From contig JBGTBA010000061.1 of assembly GCA_041749595.1 (NCBI GenBank), forward strand, positions 1 through 40,207: DNA of 40,207 bases, written 5' to 3'. Below, piece by piece: positions 26,191 through 34,826 of this stretch. The position numbers and the translations under genes are program-made. The notes below the pieces were generated by a model that saw only the letters and a program-made list of their open reading frames with translations, was not told the origin of the DNA and searched no databases. This stretch comes from Aurantibrevibacter sp041749595. Lineage in GTDB: Bacteria; Bacteroidota; Bacteroidia; Flavobacteriales; Flavobacteriaceae. Numbering within the stretch: the stretch's first letter is position 1; every line of letters starts with the position of its first letter.

Positions 26191-26651
26191 ATAGCTAAAC
26201 CTATCTTATCCATAAATATACCATTATCGATGTTATTGGTGCTTATTTCGAAAAGACAATTTAAGATTTCTTGAGACCGACTATCCCTTAGGCAAGTTTT
26301 ATGGATGTTTTGCCGGTTTAATTTTGGCCACATGGCCAAAACCGTCCCGTCCCCGGGATTGTATCTTTACATCACACAGAACTTAAAAAAGCCATTCCTA
26401 CCTATCCATACCTCTACAAGACCGCTACTAGCAGAGGGGCAGATAGGAAACCCTATCTGACAATAGGCAGGCAAGAGGCAAGCCTTGGGGGCTTAATAAG
26501 ATAAAGTACCAGAAATATATGTATTTAGAAAATGGGGTACATCTTAATTATCAAAATGGCAGTCATTTACCGCTTCTCAATTTATTGTCGTGATAGCTTC
26601 ACGATGTCCATCTCCTTAAACATCTATGCCAAAAATAAAGGGTAAACAAAA
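26191..26651. other. Gene-free region with palindromes and a possible structured RNA
   Basis: No coding gene was recognised in 461 bases. There is a perfect palindrome-like repeat TTTTGGCC-ACAT-GGCCAAAA (26322-26341), a promoter-like -7 box TATCTTTA (26362-26369), and then pairing segments that fold together: CCTACCTAT (26397-26405) with ATAGGCAGG (26463-26471, one mismatch), CCTCT (26411-26415) with AGAGG (26433-26437), and CAGATAGG-AAAC-CCTATCTG (26440-26459, perfect). These form a compact three-way junction. A further hairpin AAGCC/GGCTT (26480-26494) follows. TCGTGA-TAGCT-TCACGA (26588-26604) may be a weak terminator of the peroxiredoxin gene. A small RNA on the plus strand is possible but unproven. 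Confidence 0.35.
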
Positions 26652-27218
26652 CTAGGTAAGCGGTATATTAGACAATATTTCCTCTATGGATGAGCGCTTT
26701 TTATAATCCGGATCAAAATGCCTCCAGACAATGACCCCCTTGGTATCCAAGATAAATGTGGCCGGAATGGGCAATTGCTCACTTTTGTCAGAATGGGCTT
26801 CCTTTAATTTTGCGCCAAGCATGGTATTGTACATTACCTTATGCAAGGTACTTGGTTTAAAATGTACATCAAACAATTTGGATATCTTATAATCTTCATC
26901 GTGCAGCAATCGAAAAGACACATCTGTTTTTTCGGCGGTACGTTTTAAAAATTCCGATTTCTCGGGAGAAATTGCAATCACTTGTGCCCCTTTATCAAAA
27001 ATTTTTTTTAGGTTATTTTCAAGTTTTTTTAAATGCGAATTACAAATGGGGCACCAGTGCCCCCTATAAAAAATAAGCACCAATGGGCCTTTTTTTAAGG
27101 TCTTGTTTAAATCAAAGATTTCACCATGCAAATCGGTTGCCTTAAAATTTTTTACCTTATCCCCTATTCGTAATCCTTTTGCTTCTTTTGCTGTTCTAAA
27201 ATTAGTTTCACCCATCAC
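26652..27218 (-). CDS. Peroxiredoxin-like thiol peroxidase (AhpC/TSA family)
   Basis: 188 residues with a thioredoxin fold. The active-site segment is YRGHWCPICNSHLKKLE, so the peroxidatic Cys is in WCPIC (Cys56 and Cys59 form a CxxC). The C-terminal half has IPATFILDTKGVIVWRHFD, typical of the peroxiredoxin-like/thiol-disulfide group with a GxWCPxC signature. No signal peptide is present, so it is cytosolic. The start may be ATG 27218 or the adjacent ATG 27215. It probably removes hydroperoxides; the reductant is unknown. It diverges from tag with a 121-base gap. Confidence 0.88.
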   Translation of the reverse strand: MMGETNFRTAKEAKGLRIGDKVKNFKATDLHGEIFDLNKTLKKGPLVLIFYRGHWCPICNSHLKKLENNLKKIFDKGAQVIAISPEKSEFLKRTAEKTDVSFRLLHDEDYKISKLFDVHFKPSTLHKVMYNTMLGAKLKEAHSDKSEQLPIPATFILDTKGVIVWRHFDPDYKKRSSIEEILSNIPLT

Positions 27219-27339
27219 CGTTATTTTTTTTAAATTTAAGTTTGAAATTGAAATGTAATTCGTATTTTTATTGCCCTCTCCATTTCTGTCGAATAGTATC
27301 TACTTTAATTACAGGTTTTAACTCTGGAAAAAGCGGTAT

Positions 27340-27903
27340 ATGCAAAGGCAAAAATGTGGCTGGTGTTTAAGTGATGGTCTTTACGAAGACTATCACGATA
27401 CGGAATGGGGTGTCCCGGTAACGGACGATGCCAAATTATTCGAGTTCCTTGTTTTGGAAACTTTTCAAGCAGGTCTTAGCTGGATTACCATTCTGCGTAA
27501 ACGGGAAAATTTCCGGAAAGCCCTTGACCAGTTCGATTACAAAAAAATTGCACACTACAATCCTTCTAAAATTGAAGATCTACTGCAAAACGAAGGCATT
27601 GTCAGAAACAAACTAAAGGTACATGCTACAGTTGCCAATGCGCAAGCTTTTGTTAAAATACAGGAAGAATTTGGAAGTTTTAGTGCGTATATCTGGGGGT
27701 TTGTAGATGGAAAACCTATAAAAAACGCATTTGATAACTATAAGAAAGCACCCCCAAACACCCCCGTATCGGATAAGATCAGTAAGGATTTAAAAAAGCG
27801 TGGTTTTAAATTTGTTGGCAGTACGGTTATCTATGCACACATGCAAGCGACCGGCATGGTCAACGACCACGAAATAAATTGTTTTAGATATGAAGAAGTA
27901 TAA
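27340..27903 (+). CDS. tag: DNA-3-methyladenine glycosylase I
   Basis: 187 residues, the normal length. It removes 3-methyladenine from alkylated DNA. Zinc-site residues of E. coli Tag (Cys4, His17, His175, Cys179) correspond to Cys6, His19, His177 and Cys181 here. The family block ETFQAGLSWITILRKR holds Glu40, which matches the active-site Glu38 of E. coli. YHDTEWGVPVTDD is the other family signature. A single unusual addition is Cys9 next to the first ligand. It overlaps the following gene by 14 bases, which indicates coupled translation. Confidence 0.96.
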   Translation: MQRQKCGWCLSDGLYEDYHDTEWGVPVTDDAKLFEFLVLETFQAGLSWITILRKRENFRKALDQFDYKKIAHYNPSKIEDLLQNEGIVRNKLKVHATVANAQAFVKIQEEFGSFSAYIWGFVDGKPIKNAFDNYKKAPPNTPVSDKISKDLKKRGFKFVGSTVIYAHMQATGMVNDHEINCFRYEEV

Positions 27904-28471
27904 CACCCTCGCCTTAATATTGTTGTTGTTTGTAAGTACACTTGCTGTATCCCAGCAAAAAGTGGAACGGGAACACAGGATTCGGAAATGCCAGTTCCCA
28001 AAATTCAACACCTTACTTTTAACCCCGGAAAGTAAGGAATTACGATTTTATCAGGAAATTGATACGTTGGGAACCACCTATACCCTAAAATTTAAAAAAG
28101 ACCGTCTGCGGTACCATTTTGACCTAACCGAACAAGGAATTCCGGAAACCACAGGGTTCCAGATTAAGGAGGTAGATCTCCCTAATGAGACATATACCAA
28201 AATCGATACGTACCTTAAAAAGACTTTCGGCAAGGTAGCCGTGCGACGAATACTTCAGCAATATCCGGTGCAAAATCCGGAGGAAATGGAAAAAACCTTA
28301 AAGGACACGTTTCAAAATCTAATGCTACCCCATACCACTTATGAATTTATGGTGACAGGAAAAATCCAGGATCAGGAGCGTAGCACTTATGAAATTGTTT
28401 TCGATACCGAAGGAGAGTTACAAAGTTTTAGAATGGCATTACCCGCCAATTACGATCATGTACTGTATTAG
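27890..28471 (+). CDS. Small exported protein of unknown function
   Basis: 193 residues. The start ATG 27890 lies inside the end of tag. MKKYNTLALILLLFVSTLAVSQQ is a clear signal peptide cleaved near residue 21, giving a soluble periplasmic or outer product. The rest is polar and beta/alpha mixed, with no cysteine pairs beyond one (KCQFPKF) and no family I recognise. The segment YTLKFKKDRLRYHFDLTEQG and the final FDTEGELQSFRMALP look like a small sandwich. The 14-base overlap with tag suggests a shared mRNA but not a shared function. Confidence 0.65.
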   Translation: MKKYNTLALILLLFVSTLAVSQQKVEREHRIRKCQFPKFNTLLLTPESKELRFYQEIDTLGTTYTLKFKKDRLRYHFDLTEQGIPETTGFQIKEVDLPNETYTKIDTYLKKTFGKVAVRRILQQYPVQNPEEMEKTLKDTFQNLMLPHTTYEFMVTGKIQDQERSTYEIVFDTEGELQSFRMALPANYDHVLY

Positions 28472-28531
28472 TGCGCAGTGCATCAAAACAATAACAGCAT
28501 GATCTATTTTTAGCCAAAAATAATTTCTAAA

Positions 28532-29932
28532 TTATAGATTTAAGGGATCTAGGGCCAAGCTGTTAAATAATTTTGCCTTGGCGCTTAAATATTTATATTC
28601 AATTTCGATTTGTTTCAATTCTGCGGCTATGAGTTGGCTTTCCCGGGTATTGATGAAAAATAAGGAACTCTCTCCAAAACTAAATTTTCGCTCTTCGGCA
28701 GCCAAAAGCGTACTATAATTGGCAACTATTTCCCTGCTAAGTTGGTCTTGCCTTTCAAAGGATTGCAGTTCGGTATAAATGGCTACTACTTTATTTCTTA
28801 TTTCCAATCTCGTATTATCCAATTCGTATTCTGTATCTCTTAATTTAAATTTTGCCAATTTAAGATCGCCACGTTCCTTTCTTAGAAAAAGAGGAAAAAC
28901 AAAATTAAGGCCACCCTTGTATTCTTGCGTTAAAAACGTACTGCTGTTGGTTGGACTCTCGGTTAAAAAATTGTATTCCAAATCAATTTTAGGAAGCAAT
29001 TTGTTTGCTTTCAGATTCTTATCTACCCTTAGGCCTTCCATTTTAAACCCTAGTGAACGCAATTTTGGGTGATTTTCTAGGGTGAAACTATCCAAAGGTT
29101 TTCCTAAAATTTCGAGCGTGATGTCTACTTCCTTTTTAAGTTGCACATCGGGCACCACATTGGGCTGTAATTCCATAGGTGTATTTTCCCCAATCCATAA
29201 AAAATTAGAAAGCTGTAGTGCCTTGTTTTGAAGGGTTACATTGGCTTGCTCCAAATTGAGAGCTCGGGATTGAAAAGCAATTTTTGCCTCAACGGTATCT
29301 ATAGCGGCTATATCGCCAGCATTGGCACTAGTTTCTATGGCCTTAAAACGGAGCTGCGCATTTTCTAAAAAATCCCGATAAACATTGCGTTCTTTATAGG
29401 CCAAGAGCCAATTGAAATACGCCATAGAGGCCTCAAACAAAATCTGGTTTACCAATAGTTCCCTATCTGCTTTACTTTGTTCTAAAAAGAACTTTGCCTT
29501 TTTTAAAGTGGCCATACGATCATTGATCCATAAACCCTGACCCAACGCCAAAGAAACGCCCGCACTGTACAAACCATCATCGGGCAAGCTTTCCGAGTTA
29601 TTTAGGAATGCGCCGTCGTTTTGCTCAAAATTTGCTTTTAGTTCTAGTCCGTACCATGTGGGTATTTTAAAGGTTGCATTAAATCGATCCCAATATTCCG
29701 TTCCTTTAAACTGTTTTCTATCGTAATCTACTTCAATTTTAGGATCGAAACCTCCTCTGGATCGCATTAAATTGGCTTGCCCCATACTCACAACAAGGTT
29801 GGTTTGTTTTGCTATAGGATGATGTTTTTTTACGTATCCCAAATATTCATTAAAGGATAGTACCAAGGAGTCCTGTCCAAATACGCCTCCTGTAAAAACC
29901 CATACCAGAAAAAAGGTAAAAATTTTTCTCAT
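28532..29932 (-). CDS. TolC-family outer-membrane channel
   Basis: 466 residues with signal peptide MRKIFTFFLVWVFTGGVFGQ. It has the duplicated helical/beta plan of the family: ANLMRSRGGFDPKIEVDYD and GLYSAGVSLALGQGLW in the first half, and the long amphipathic helix AAEERKFSFGESSLFFINTR in the second. It forms the trimeric exit duct of the export system whose adaptor starts 2 bases upstream. It is the last gene of the TetR - ABC - HlyD - TolC operon. Confidence 0.92.
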   Translation of the reverse strand: MRKIFTFFLVWVFTGGVFGQDSLVLSFNEYLGYVKKHHPIAKQTNLVVSMGQANLMRSRGGFDPKIEVDYDRKQFKGTEYWDRFNATFKIPTWYGLELKANFEQNDGAFLNNSESLPDDGLYSAGVSLALGQGLWINDRMATLKKAKFFLEQSKADRELLVNQILFEASMAYFNWLLAYKERNVYRDFLENAQLRFKAIETSANAGDIAAIDTVEAKIAFQSRALNLEQANVTLQNKALQLSNFLWIGENTPMELQPNVVPDVQLKKEVDITLEILGKPLDSFTLENHPKLRSLGFKMEGLRVDKNLKANKLLPKIDLEYNFLTESPTNSSTFLTQEYKGGLNFVFPLFLRKERGDLKLAKFKLRDTEYELDNTRLEIRNKVVAIYTELQSFERQDQLSREIVANYSTLLAAEERKFSFGESSLFFINTRESQLIAAELKQIEIEYKYLSAKAKLFNSLALDPLNL

Positions 29933-29934
29933 CC

Positions 29935-31290
29935 CTATTTTTTTGTTTTATAGTTCTCACCTGCCAATTGAGGATTATAGTATTCCGGGGGGAAACCATT
30001 GATCTGCCGCCATAGCTCGAACCAGATAGGAACATCCTTCAATAAGGACATGGTATTTGCCCCGGAACCCGCCCTAATATCCTGCGGCCATGGATTGTCC
30101 TCGGGATCTGGAGCCAACAGGACCCTATATTTCCCATTTTCACTAATAAACCGCTCTATGGCGAAAATTTTAGCCCCATAGGTTCCAAAAGAAATATTGG
30201 GCCATCCGCTAAATACAATGGCGGGCCAACCATCAAACAATACCCGTGCTTTTTCGCCTACATGCAATAAGGGGAGGTCTATGGGACTCACATAAGTTTC
30301 CACCGCCAAATCGATGTCAGAAGGCATAATCCCTACGAGGCGGTCGCCTTCTTTAAAGGTTTCCCCTATTCCGGATTGAAGTGCTTTATTTATATAACCG
30401 CTTTGCGGGGCAAGAATGTAATACATATCTCTCCGCATTTCGTAATTTGCAAACTCGTTTTCCAGTTTTGTAACCTGCGCTTCGGAGTCGTATTGCGAAG
30501 ATTGGGCGGTATACATATCGCTCTGTGCCTTGGATATTTTATCTATATACTCGGCATCGACCCTGCTAAGTTCCATCCGGGCGTTGAGTACTTCATTTTT
30601 GGACGATAGCAATTTATTTTCTTGCGATATAAGCTTTGCCTGAGTCTCTTGCAACTTTAATCGTTTCTCTTCCACATCGGTTACCGCTTTGAGGCCCTCT
30701 TCCTGTAACTGTAAAGTGCGGTTGTACTGGCGCTGGGCAATAGTTAAATTTGTTTTTGCAGCTTCGAGATCTATACTGTCGCTCTGCACTTTTAAGGTAG
30801 CTTGCACCAATTTGTTTCTAGTCTGTTCCTGTTTCAATCTTCGTTCAGTGCCCAATGCCACAATCTGATTCTCTAACGCTTTAACTTTGTTTCCGTAAGA
30901 TTGTACCGCCATGGTTTTTACTCTTACCTGTTCTCCGGTGCGCTCTACCAGTTTTGGGTCAAAATATTCGTTCTTAATTTCGGAAATATGAAGGATAGTG
31001 TCCCCTTTTTCAACATAATCACCTTCGGTTACATACCATTTTTCGATACGCCCCGGAATTGGGGACTGAATGGTCTGCGGACGCTGATCCGGTTTAAGTG
31101 TGGTCACAAAACCAGTTCCCCTCACATTTTGGGTCCAAGGAAGGAACAATACGGCGAGGCCAAAGATTAAAAATCCCAACAAAAATTTATTGATGAGACC
31201 GTAATGCCTTTTATGAAAAACGGTTTTGCCAGACTCGAAGACCAACAAATCGACCTCTTTGTTGAGTTTATTATGGGAAATGTTTAGCAT
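29935..31290 (-). CDS. HlyD-family membrane-fusion adaptor
   Basis: 451 residues. A cytosolic N-terminus (HKRHYGLINK) leads to one transmembrane helix (about 32-51), a lipoyl/biotinyl-like half motif (IQSPIPGRIEKWYVTEGDYV), a long coiled coil (about 120-285), and the returning barrel domain (YYILAPQSGYINKALQSGIG). This is the HlyD type used in Type I-like export: the helical hairpin docks onto TolC. It starts 4 bases after the ABC stop and ends 2 bases before tolC, so the three genes are one unit. Substrate unknown. Confidence 0.92.
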   Translation of the reverse strand: MLNISHNKLNKEVDLLVFESGKTVFHKRHYGLINKFLLGFLIFGLAVLFLPWTQNVRGTGFVTTLKPDQRPQTIQSPIPGRIEKWYVTEGDYVEKGDTILHISEIKNEYFDPKLVERTGEQVRVKTMAVQSYGNKVKALENQIVALGTERRLKQEQTRNKLVQATLKVQSDSIDLEAAKTNLTIAQRQYNRTLQLQEEGLKAVTDVEEKRLKLQETQAKLISQENKLLSSKNEVLNARMELSRVDAEYIDKISKAQSDMYTAQSSQYDSEAQVTKLENEFANYEMRRDMYYILAPQSGYINKALQSGIGETFKEGDRLVGIMPSDIDLAVETYVSPIDLPLLHVGEKARVLFDGWPAIVFSGWPNISFGTYGAKIFAIERFISENGKYRVLLAPDPEDNPWPQDIRAGSGANTMSLLKDVPIWFELWRQINGFPPEYYNPQLAGENYKTKK

Positions 31291-31294
31291 TTAT

Positions 31295-32974
31295 TTATTT
31301 TTTAGACTTAGAATCCTCAATTAATTTTCCGTTTGACAATTTCACAGTTCTATCAGAGACCAATCCCCATCTTGGGTTTTTGCTTACAACTATAAGCGAC
31401 CAAGGGTTTGAAGGATCTACTAAATAGTCCATGATGGCATTGGCCTCCAGTTCATCTATTTGATCTAAAGGTTCTTTTAGCAATAGAAGCTTTGGATTTC
31501 TGATAAGACTTCGTGCCAAAATTATTTTTTTGCCGACACTTGCGGGGATGTGCTGTCCCTCCGGATAAATAGTAGTATGGATGCCTTTGGATTGCTTTTT
31601 AACGAAATCGGTTAAGCCCGTTTTTGCCAAAACTTGCTCTACGTCTGCATAGGAGATGCTCTTATCCCCAAAGGTTATGTTGTCTAAAATTGTGCCTTCA
31701 AAAGGGGTTTCGGTTAAAAGTACAAAACCGAGCATGGATCGGTAATGGTTTAGGTTAATGCCCTTGATGTCCCTATCATTTACATATATAGCGCCCTCGG
31801 TAGTTGCAATTAAACCCCCAATTAATTGGAGCAGTGTAGTCTTTCCGGAACCACTGGCACTAGGTATCCAAATTTTGGAATTTGGCGGAATGTCCATGGA
31901 AATATCCTTTACGGCAAAATGACCTGTACCTTCAATTTTATAGGAAACATTCTTTAATTCTATGGTAAACTGATGGTTTTCCCATTCGGGTTTGTCGCCT
32001 TCCTGCGTTTCTAACTCCTTATCTACTACCTGGCCCAATTTCTCGAGTGATGTAAGAAGATCATAAAACGTTTCTAATCTAAATATCAATTTCTCCACGG
32101 AGTTGATCACTAATAGTATAATAATCTCCGCGGCTACGAATTGGCCGATATTCATTTGTTGGTTCAGCACCAAAAGACCCCCAATAAGGAGAAGTCCCGC
32201 CGTTACCAGAACCTTAAAACCAATTATTTGTATATATTGAACCATCAAAACCCTAAAATGACTTTCCCTCGCTTTTAGATATTCCAAGACCTGCGCATCT
32301 GTTTTATCCAGGGCATGCGATGTTTTGCCCGATATTTTAAATGCTGTAATTGATCGGGCTATTTCTTGTACCCAGTGAGCCACTTTGTACTTTTGCTTGG
32401 ACTCGTCCAAACTGGTTTTCAATCCCTTTTCGGCGGTAAACTTAAAGACCACATACACCAATGCCACCAACAGTAATCCATACAATATAAAAAAGGGATG
32501 ATAAAATGAAAGCAGCATAAGACCGAAAAAAATTTGAAGTCCAGCTGCCGGCACATCTACCAAGATCTTCGAAAGACTCTTCTGTACCGTTAACGTATCA
32601 AAAAACCTGTTGGCCAATTCTGGAGGATATTGAAAACCAAAGGCTTCCATTTTTATTTTAGGGAAACGGTGTGCAAATTCAAAAGCGGACCGGGTAAATA
32701 TCTTTTGTTGAATGTTTTCAATGATCCTAATCTGCATCAATTGCAATACCCCGGCAAATGCGACTCCCAAAGTAACCAGAACAACAAGGATTATCCAAGA
32801 AGTGCTCATTTGGGCACCTTGTACTAAATTAATAATGGCCTGTATGCCTATTGGAAGGGAAAGATTTACCAAACCCACAAAAATGGCATAATACAGGATT
32901 TGCAAAATATCTTTTTTGTCCAAATCAAGAAGCCCTTTGAACCGTTCCCAGGAAGTAAGTAATGTTTTAGGCAT
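31295..32974 (-). CDS. ABC exporter (fused membrane and ATP-binding domains) with degenerate ATPase motifs
   Basis: 559 residues, the usual half-transporter layout: a six-helix exporter domain (about 20-300) and an ATP-binding domain (about 335-555). No N-terminal peptidase is present. Walker A survives as SASGSGKTT (Lys378), and the glutamate Glu501 after Walker B is kept. Other motifs have diverged: the LSGGQ signature reads IPASV (476-480), Walker B LLLLD is LLLLK (Lys500), the H-loop histidine is Lys532 in VVSKNP, and the Q-loop glutamine appears as Leu420. The gene begins immediately after the TetR stop. If the alignment is right, ATP binding may persist but hydrolysis should be weak. 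It could need another ATPase partner or work by a different cycle. Confidence 0.88.
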   Translation of the reverse strand: MPKTLLTSWERFKGLLDLDKKDILQILYYAIFVGLVNLSLPIGIQAIINLVQGAQMSTSWIILVVLVTLGVAFAGVLQLMQIRIIENIQQKIFTRSAFEFAHRFPKIKMEAFGFQYPPELANRFFDTLTVQKSLSKILVDVPAAGLQIFFGLMLLSFYHPFFILYGLLLVALVYVVFKFTAEKGLKTSLDESKQKYKVAHWVQEIARSITAFKISGKTSHALDKTDAQVLEYLKARESHFRVLMVQYIQIIGFKVLVTAGLLLIGGLLVLNQQMNIGQFVAAEIIILLVINSVEKLIFRLETFYDLLTSLEKLGQVVDKELETQEGDKPEWENHQFTIELKNVSYKIEGTGHFAVKDISMDIPPNSKIWIPSASGSGKTTLLQLIGGLIATTEGAIYVNDRDIKGINLNHYRSMLGFVLLTETPFEGTILDNITFGDKSISYADVEQVLAKTGLTDFVKKQSKGIHTTIYPEGQHIPASVGKKIILARSLIRNPKLLLLKEPLDQIDELEANAIMDYLVDPSNPWSLIVVSKNPRWGLVSDRTVKLSNGKLIEDSKSKK

Positions 32975-33652
32975 CTATTTTAGGTTTAAGGTTCTAAATA
33001 CCAAATCGGTATAAAATGTGGTTGGGGTAAAATTCTTTTTGCAATCGGTAAGGGACGGAAAATGATCCATTAAAAAATGCTGATGTAGCCCCCCTTCCAC
33101 AACATTACTAGACAGGCTCAACGCATATTGGTAGTCCACATCCACAGCTTGTATCATTTTAGCCAAACGGTTTACCAAACGCTTGTAAATAACAAAATAG
33201 CCCTCTTTGTTTTCTGCATCCACTTCTTTAGTTAAATACGATTTAGAAAATTCGTTGATCATTATTTTTGTCAAATGGCCATGATTGATGTACGTGAAAT
33301 TAGAATTCTGTTCACTGGGTTTTGTCATAATACCTATGGCCGCCCTTAATTTTTCAACAGGATTTGATATATTGTTGGTTGCAAATACCAATTGGTATTC
33401 CATCCATCCCCAATACCAGGATACCAAGTACAGCAAAAACTTATGTTTACTTTCAAAATACCGGTATAGGGAACTTTCATTAGAACCGATCTGTTGCCCT
33501 AACTTTTTAAACGTAAAGGCCTCAAATCCCCCCTCATGTATCATGGAAATACCATATAAAAGAATGCGCCTCCCCAGTTCGGAAGACTCGGGATCCTTCA
33601 GATAAATTTTTTCGTTGATCCCTATTTTAACAGATTGCATTAGTTGTTCCAA
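32975..33652 (-). CDS. TetR/AcrR-family transcriptional regulator
   Basis: 225 residues. The N-terminal helix-turn-helix is clear: FTFKKLGQQIGSNESSLYRYFESKHKFLLYLV (about 45-77), a good match to the TetR signature. The start may be ATG 33652 or 33640; both fit the promoter below. The ligand domain (after about 80) has no recognised subfamily. It is the first gene of the export operon and abuts the ABC gene with no gap, so it probably represses its own operon until a substrate of the pump appears. The AT-rich dyads just upstream are the likely operator. Confidence 0.9.
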   Translation of the reverse strand: MEQLMQSVKIGINEKIYLKDPESSELGRRILLYGISMIHEGGFEAFTFKKLGQQIGSNESSLYRYFESKHKFLLYLVSWYWGWMEYQLVFATNNISNPVEKLRAAIGIMTKPSEQNSNFTYINHGHLTKIMINEFSKSYLTKEVDAENKEGYFVIYKRLVNRLAKMIQAVDVDYQYALSLSSNVVEGGLHQHFLMDHFPSLTDCKKNFTPTTFYTDLVFRTLNLK

Positions 33653-33672
33653 AATGTAAAGTTTAAACGCAA

Positions 33673-33722
33673 CAAATATAATCGCTTAATTAATAGTATT
33701 ACTATTATAGTATAATATATTA
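33673..33722 (-). promoter_or_regulatory. Promoter and dyad cluster of the export operon
   Basis: On the minus strand TATATTTG (33673-33680) is a perfect TAnnTTTG -7 box, 20 bases before the ATG at 33652. Just upstream are AATAGTA-T-TACTATT (33692-33706, perfect 7-base arms), the overlapping TACTA-TTA-TAGTA (33700-33712) and TAATATATTA (33713-33722). Their position over the promoter fits autorepression by the TetR protein. Confidence 0.5.
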
Positions 33723-34072
33723 ACTATTATTTAACATGTGCTTTACTATTCTTTTTTTAATTCTCAAAGGCGCAAGCGGAACTTTCAAAAAAAAGTACGT
33801 GAAGCATCTATGTAAAAAACGGAGCCGATATCGCCACAATGGCACCCTTTGCGGGTAACAAACCCAAAGAGTCTACTTTACAAATGCGGTTCATTAAGAT
33901 GAAACAATAGGCAGCATGTAAGAAACTATAAATCTGGATTCAATTGTTTTTATAGCTAAAAAGTGGATTATTGACACGAAATTTGCCTTGGAATTAATGA
34001 TAAACGGATGCATTTCCATTATAAGGAACGCCTCAGTCTTTCTATAAAGTGCTGCAGATTACTCTAGACCGG
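33723..34072. other. Gene-free region with a possible coding remnant
   Basis: No gene start was found in this gap. On the plus strand 33803-33910 reads open for 35 codons ending at a TAG (VKNGADIATMAPFAGNKP, then KESTLQMRFIKMKQ), with protein-like composition, but no start and no family I can name. It may be the tail of a lost gene. The rest is AT-rich and shows nothing clear. Confidence 0.3.
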
Positions 34073-34741
34073 TTATAGTGTTTTCTGAAGTAGGTTAAGG
34101 AAACGTTTTCTTGGTATTTGCCGTGCCCCCATACGATCTAAATGCGGGGTATGGATTTGGCAATCTATAAGTCTGTAATTTTGAACTTGAAGGGATTGTG
34201 CTAATTTGATTAAGGCAAACTTGGAAGCATTGCTTGTGGTGCTAAACATACTTTCCCCACAGAAAACATGACCCAGATCCAAGCCGTAAAGTCCGCCTAC
34301 TAATTTGTTGTTTTCCCAAACCTCATAAGATTTGGCCCATCCCATTCTAAAAAGGCGTAGGTACGCTACTTTCATATCAGCGGTAATCCAGGTGCCTTCT
34401 TGCCCTGTGCGCGGCACCAAGGCGCAATGCTCCAGCACATCTTGGAAACAACTGTTCTGAGTGAGGGTAAATTGGTTGTCCCGGATCACTTTTTGCATAC
34501 TCTTAGAAATCCTTATTTCCTTTGGAAACAATACCATTCTGGGATTAGGACTCCACCAAAGGATCGGGGAGTCATCATTGTACCAAGGGAATATTCCGTT
34601 CCTATAGGCCAATAAAAGCCTTTCCGGACATAAATCTCCACCTACGGCTACCAACCCATCCGGAGTGGCGTTTTCCACAGGAGGAAACCACAACCGATCC
34701 GTTAGAAAACTGATAGCGTGCTGGTTAACTTCCTTTTTCAA
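34073..34741 (-). CDS. aat: Leucyl/phenylalanyl-tRNA--protein transferase
   Basis: 222 residues, family-typical. It attaches Leu or Phe to N-terminal Arg or Lys of proteins, marking them for the ClpAP N-degron path. Visible family blocks are FPPVENATPDGLVAVGGDL, YRNGIFPWY, ILWWSPNPRMVLFP, EGTWITADMKVAYLRLF, GWAKSYEVWENNKLVGGLYG, and LIDCQIHTPHLDRMGAR. It follows DUF3127 on the same strand with an 85-base gap that holds a small hairpin (34789-34809, GCATG-GGCT-CATGC core). Confidence 0.97.
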   Translation of the reverse strand: MKKEVNQHAISFLTDRLWFPPVENATPDGLVAVGGDLCPERLLLAYRNGIFPWYNDDSPILWWSPNPRMVLFPKEIRISKSMQKVIRDNQFTLTQNSCFQDVLEHCALVPRTGQEGTWITADMKVAYLRLFRMGWAKSYEVWENNKLVGGLYGLDLGHVFCGESMFSTTSNASKFALIKLAQSLQVQNYRLIDCQIHTPHLDRMGARQIPRKRFLNLLQKTL

Positions 34742-34826
34742 ACCATCATTGATTTTCTTTAGCTTTTAGGCATTTGCCCCCGCCCACATGGCAGCATGGG
34801 CTCATGCCACGAAAGCCCTTTGAGGG

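Noticed and set aside
26323..26459. Short plus-strand open frames within the palindrome region, including a 42-codon frame from ATG 26332
   Set aside because: Two different frames are open across the same bases, neither has a recognisable protein, and RNA pairing explains the segment better.
26397..26471. Three-way junction as a hammerhead ribozyme
   Set aside because: The junction linkers do not contain the CUGANGA and GAAA core sequences.
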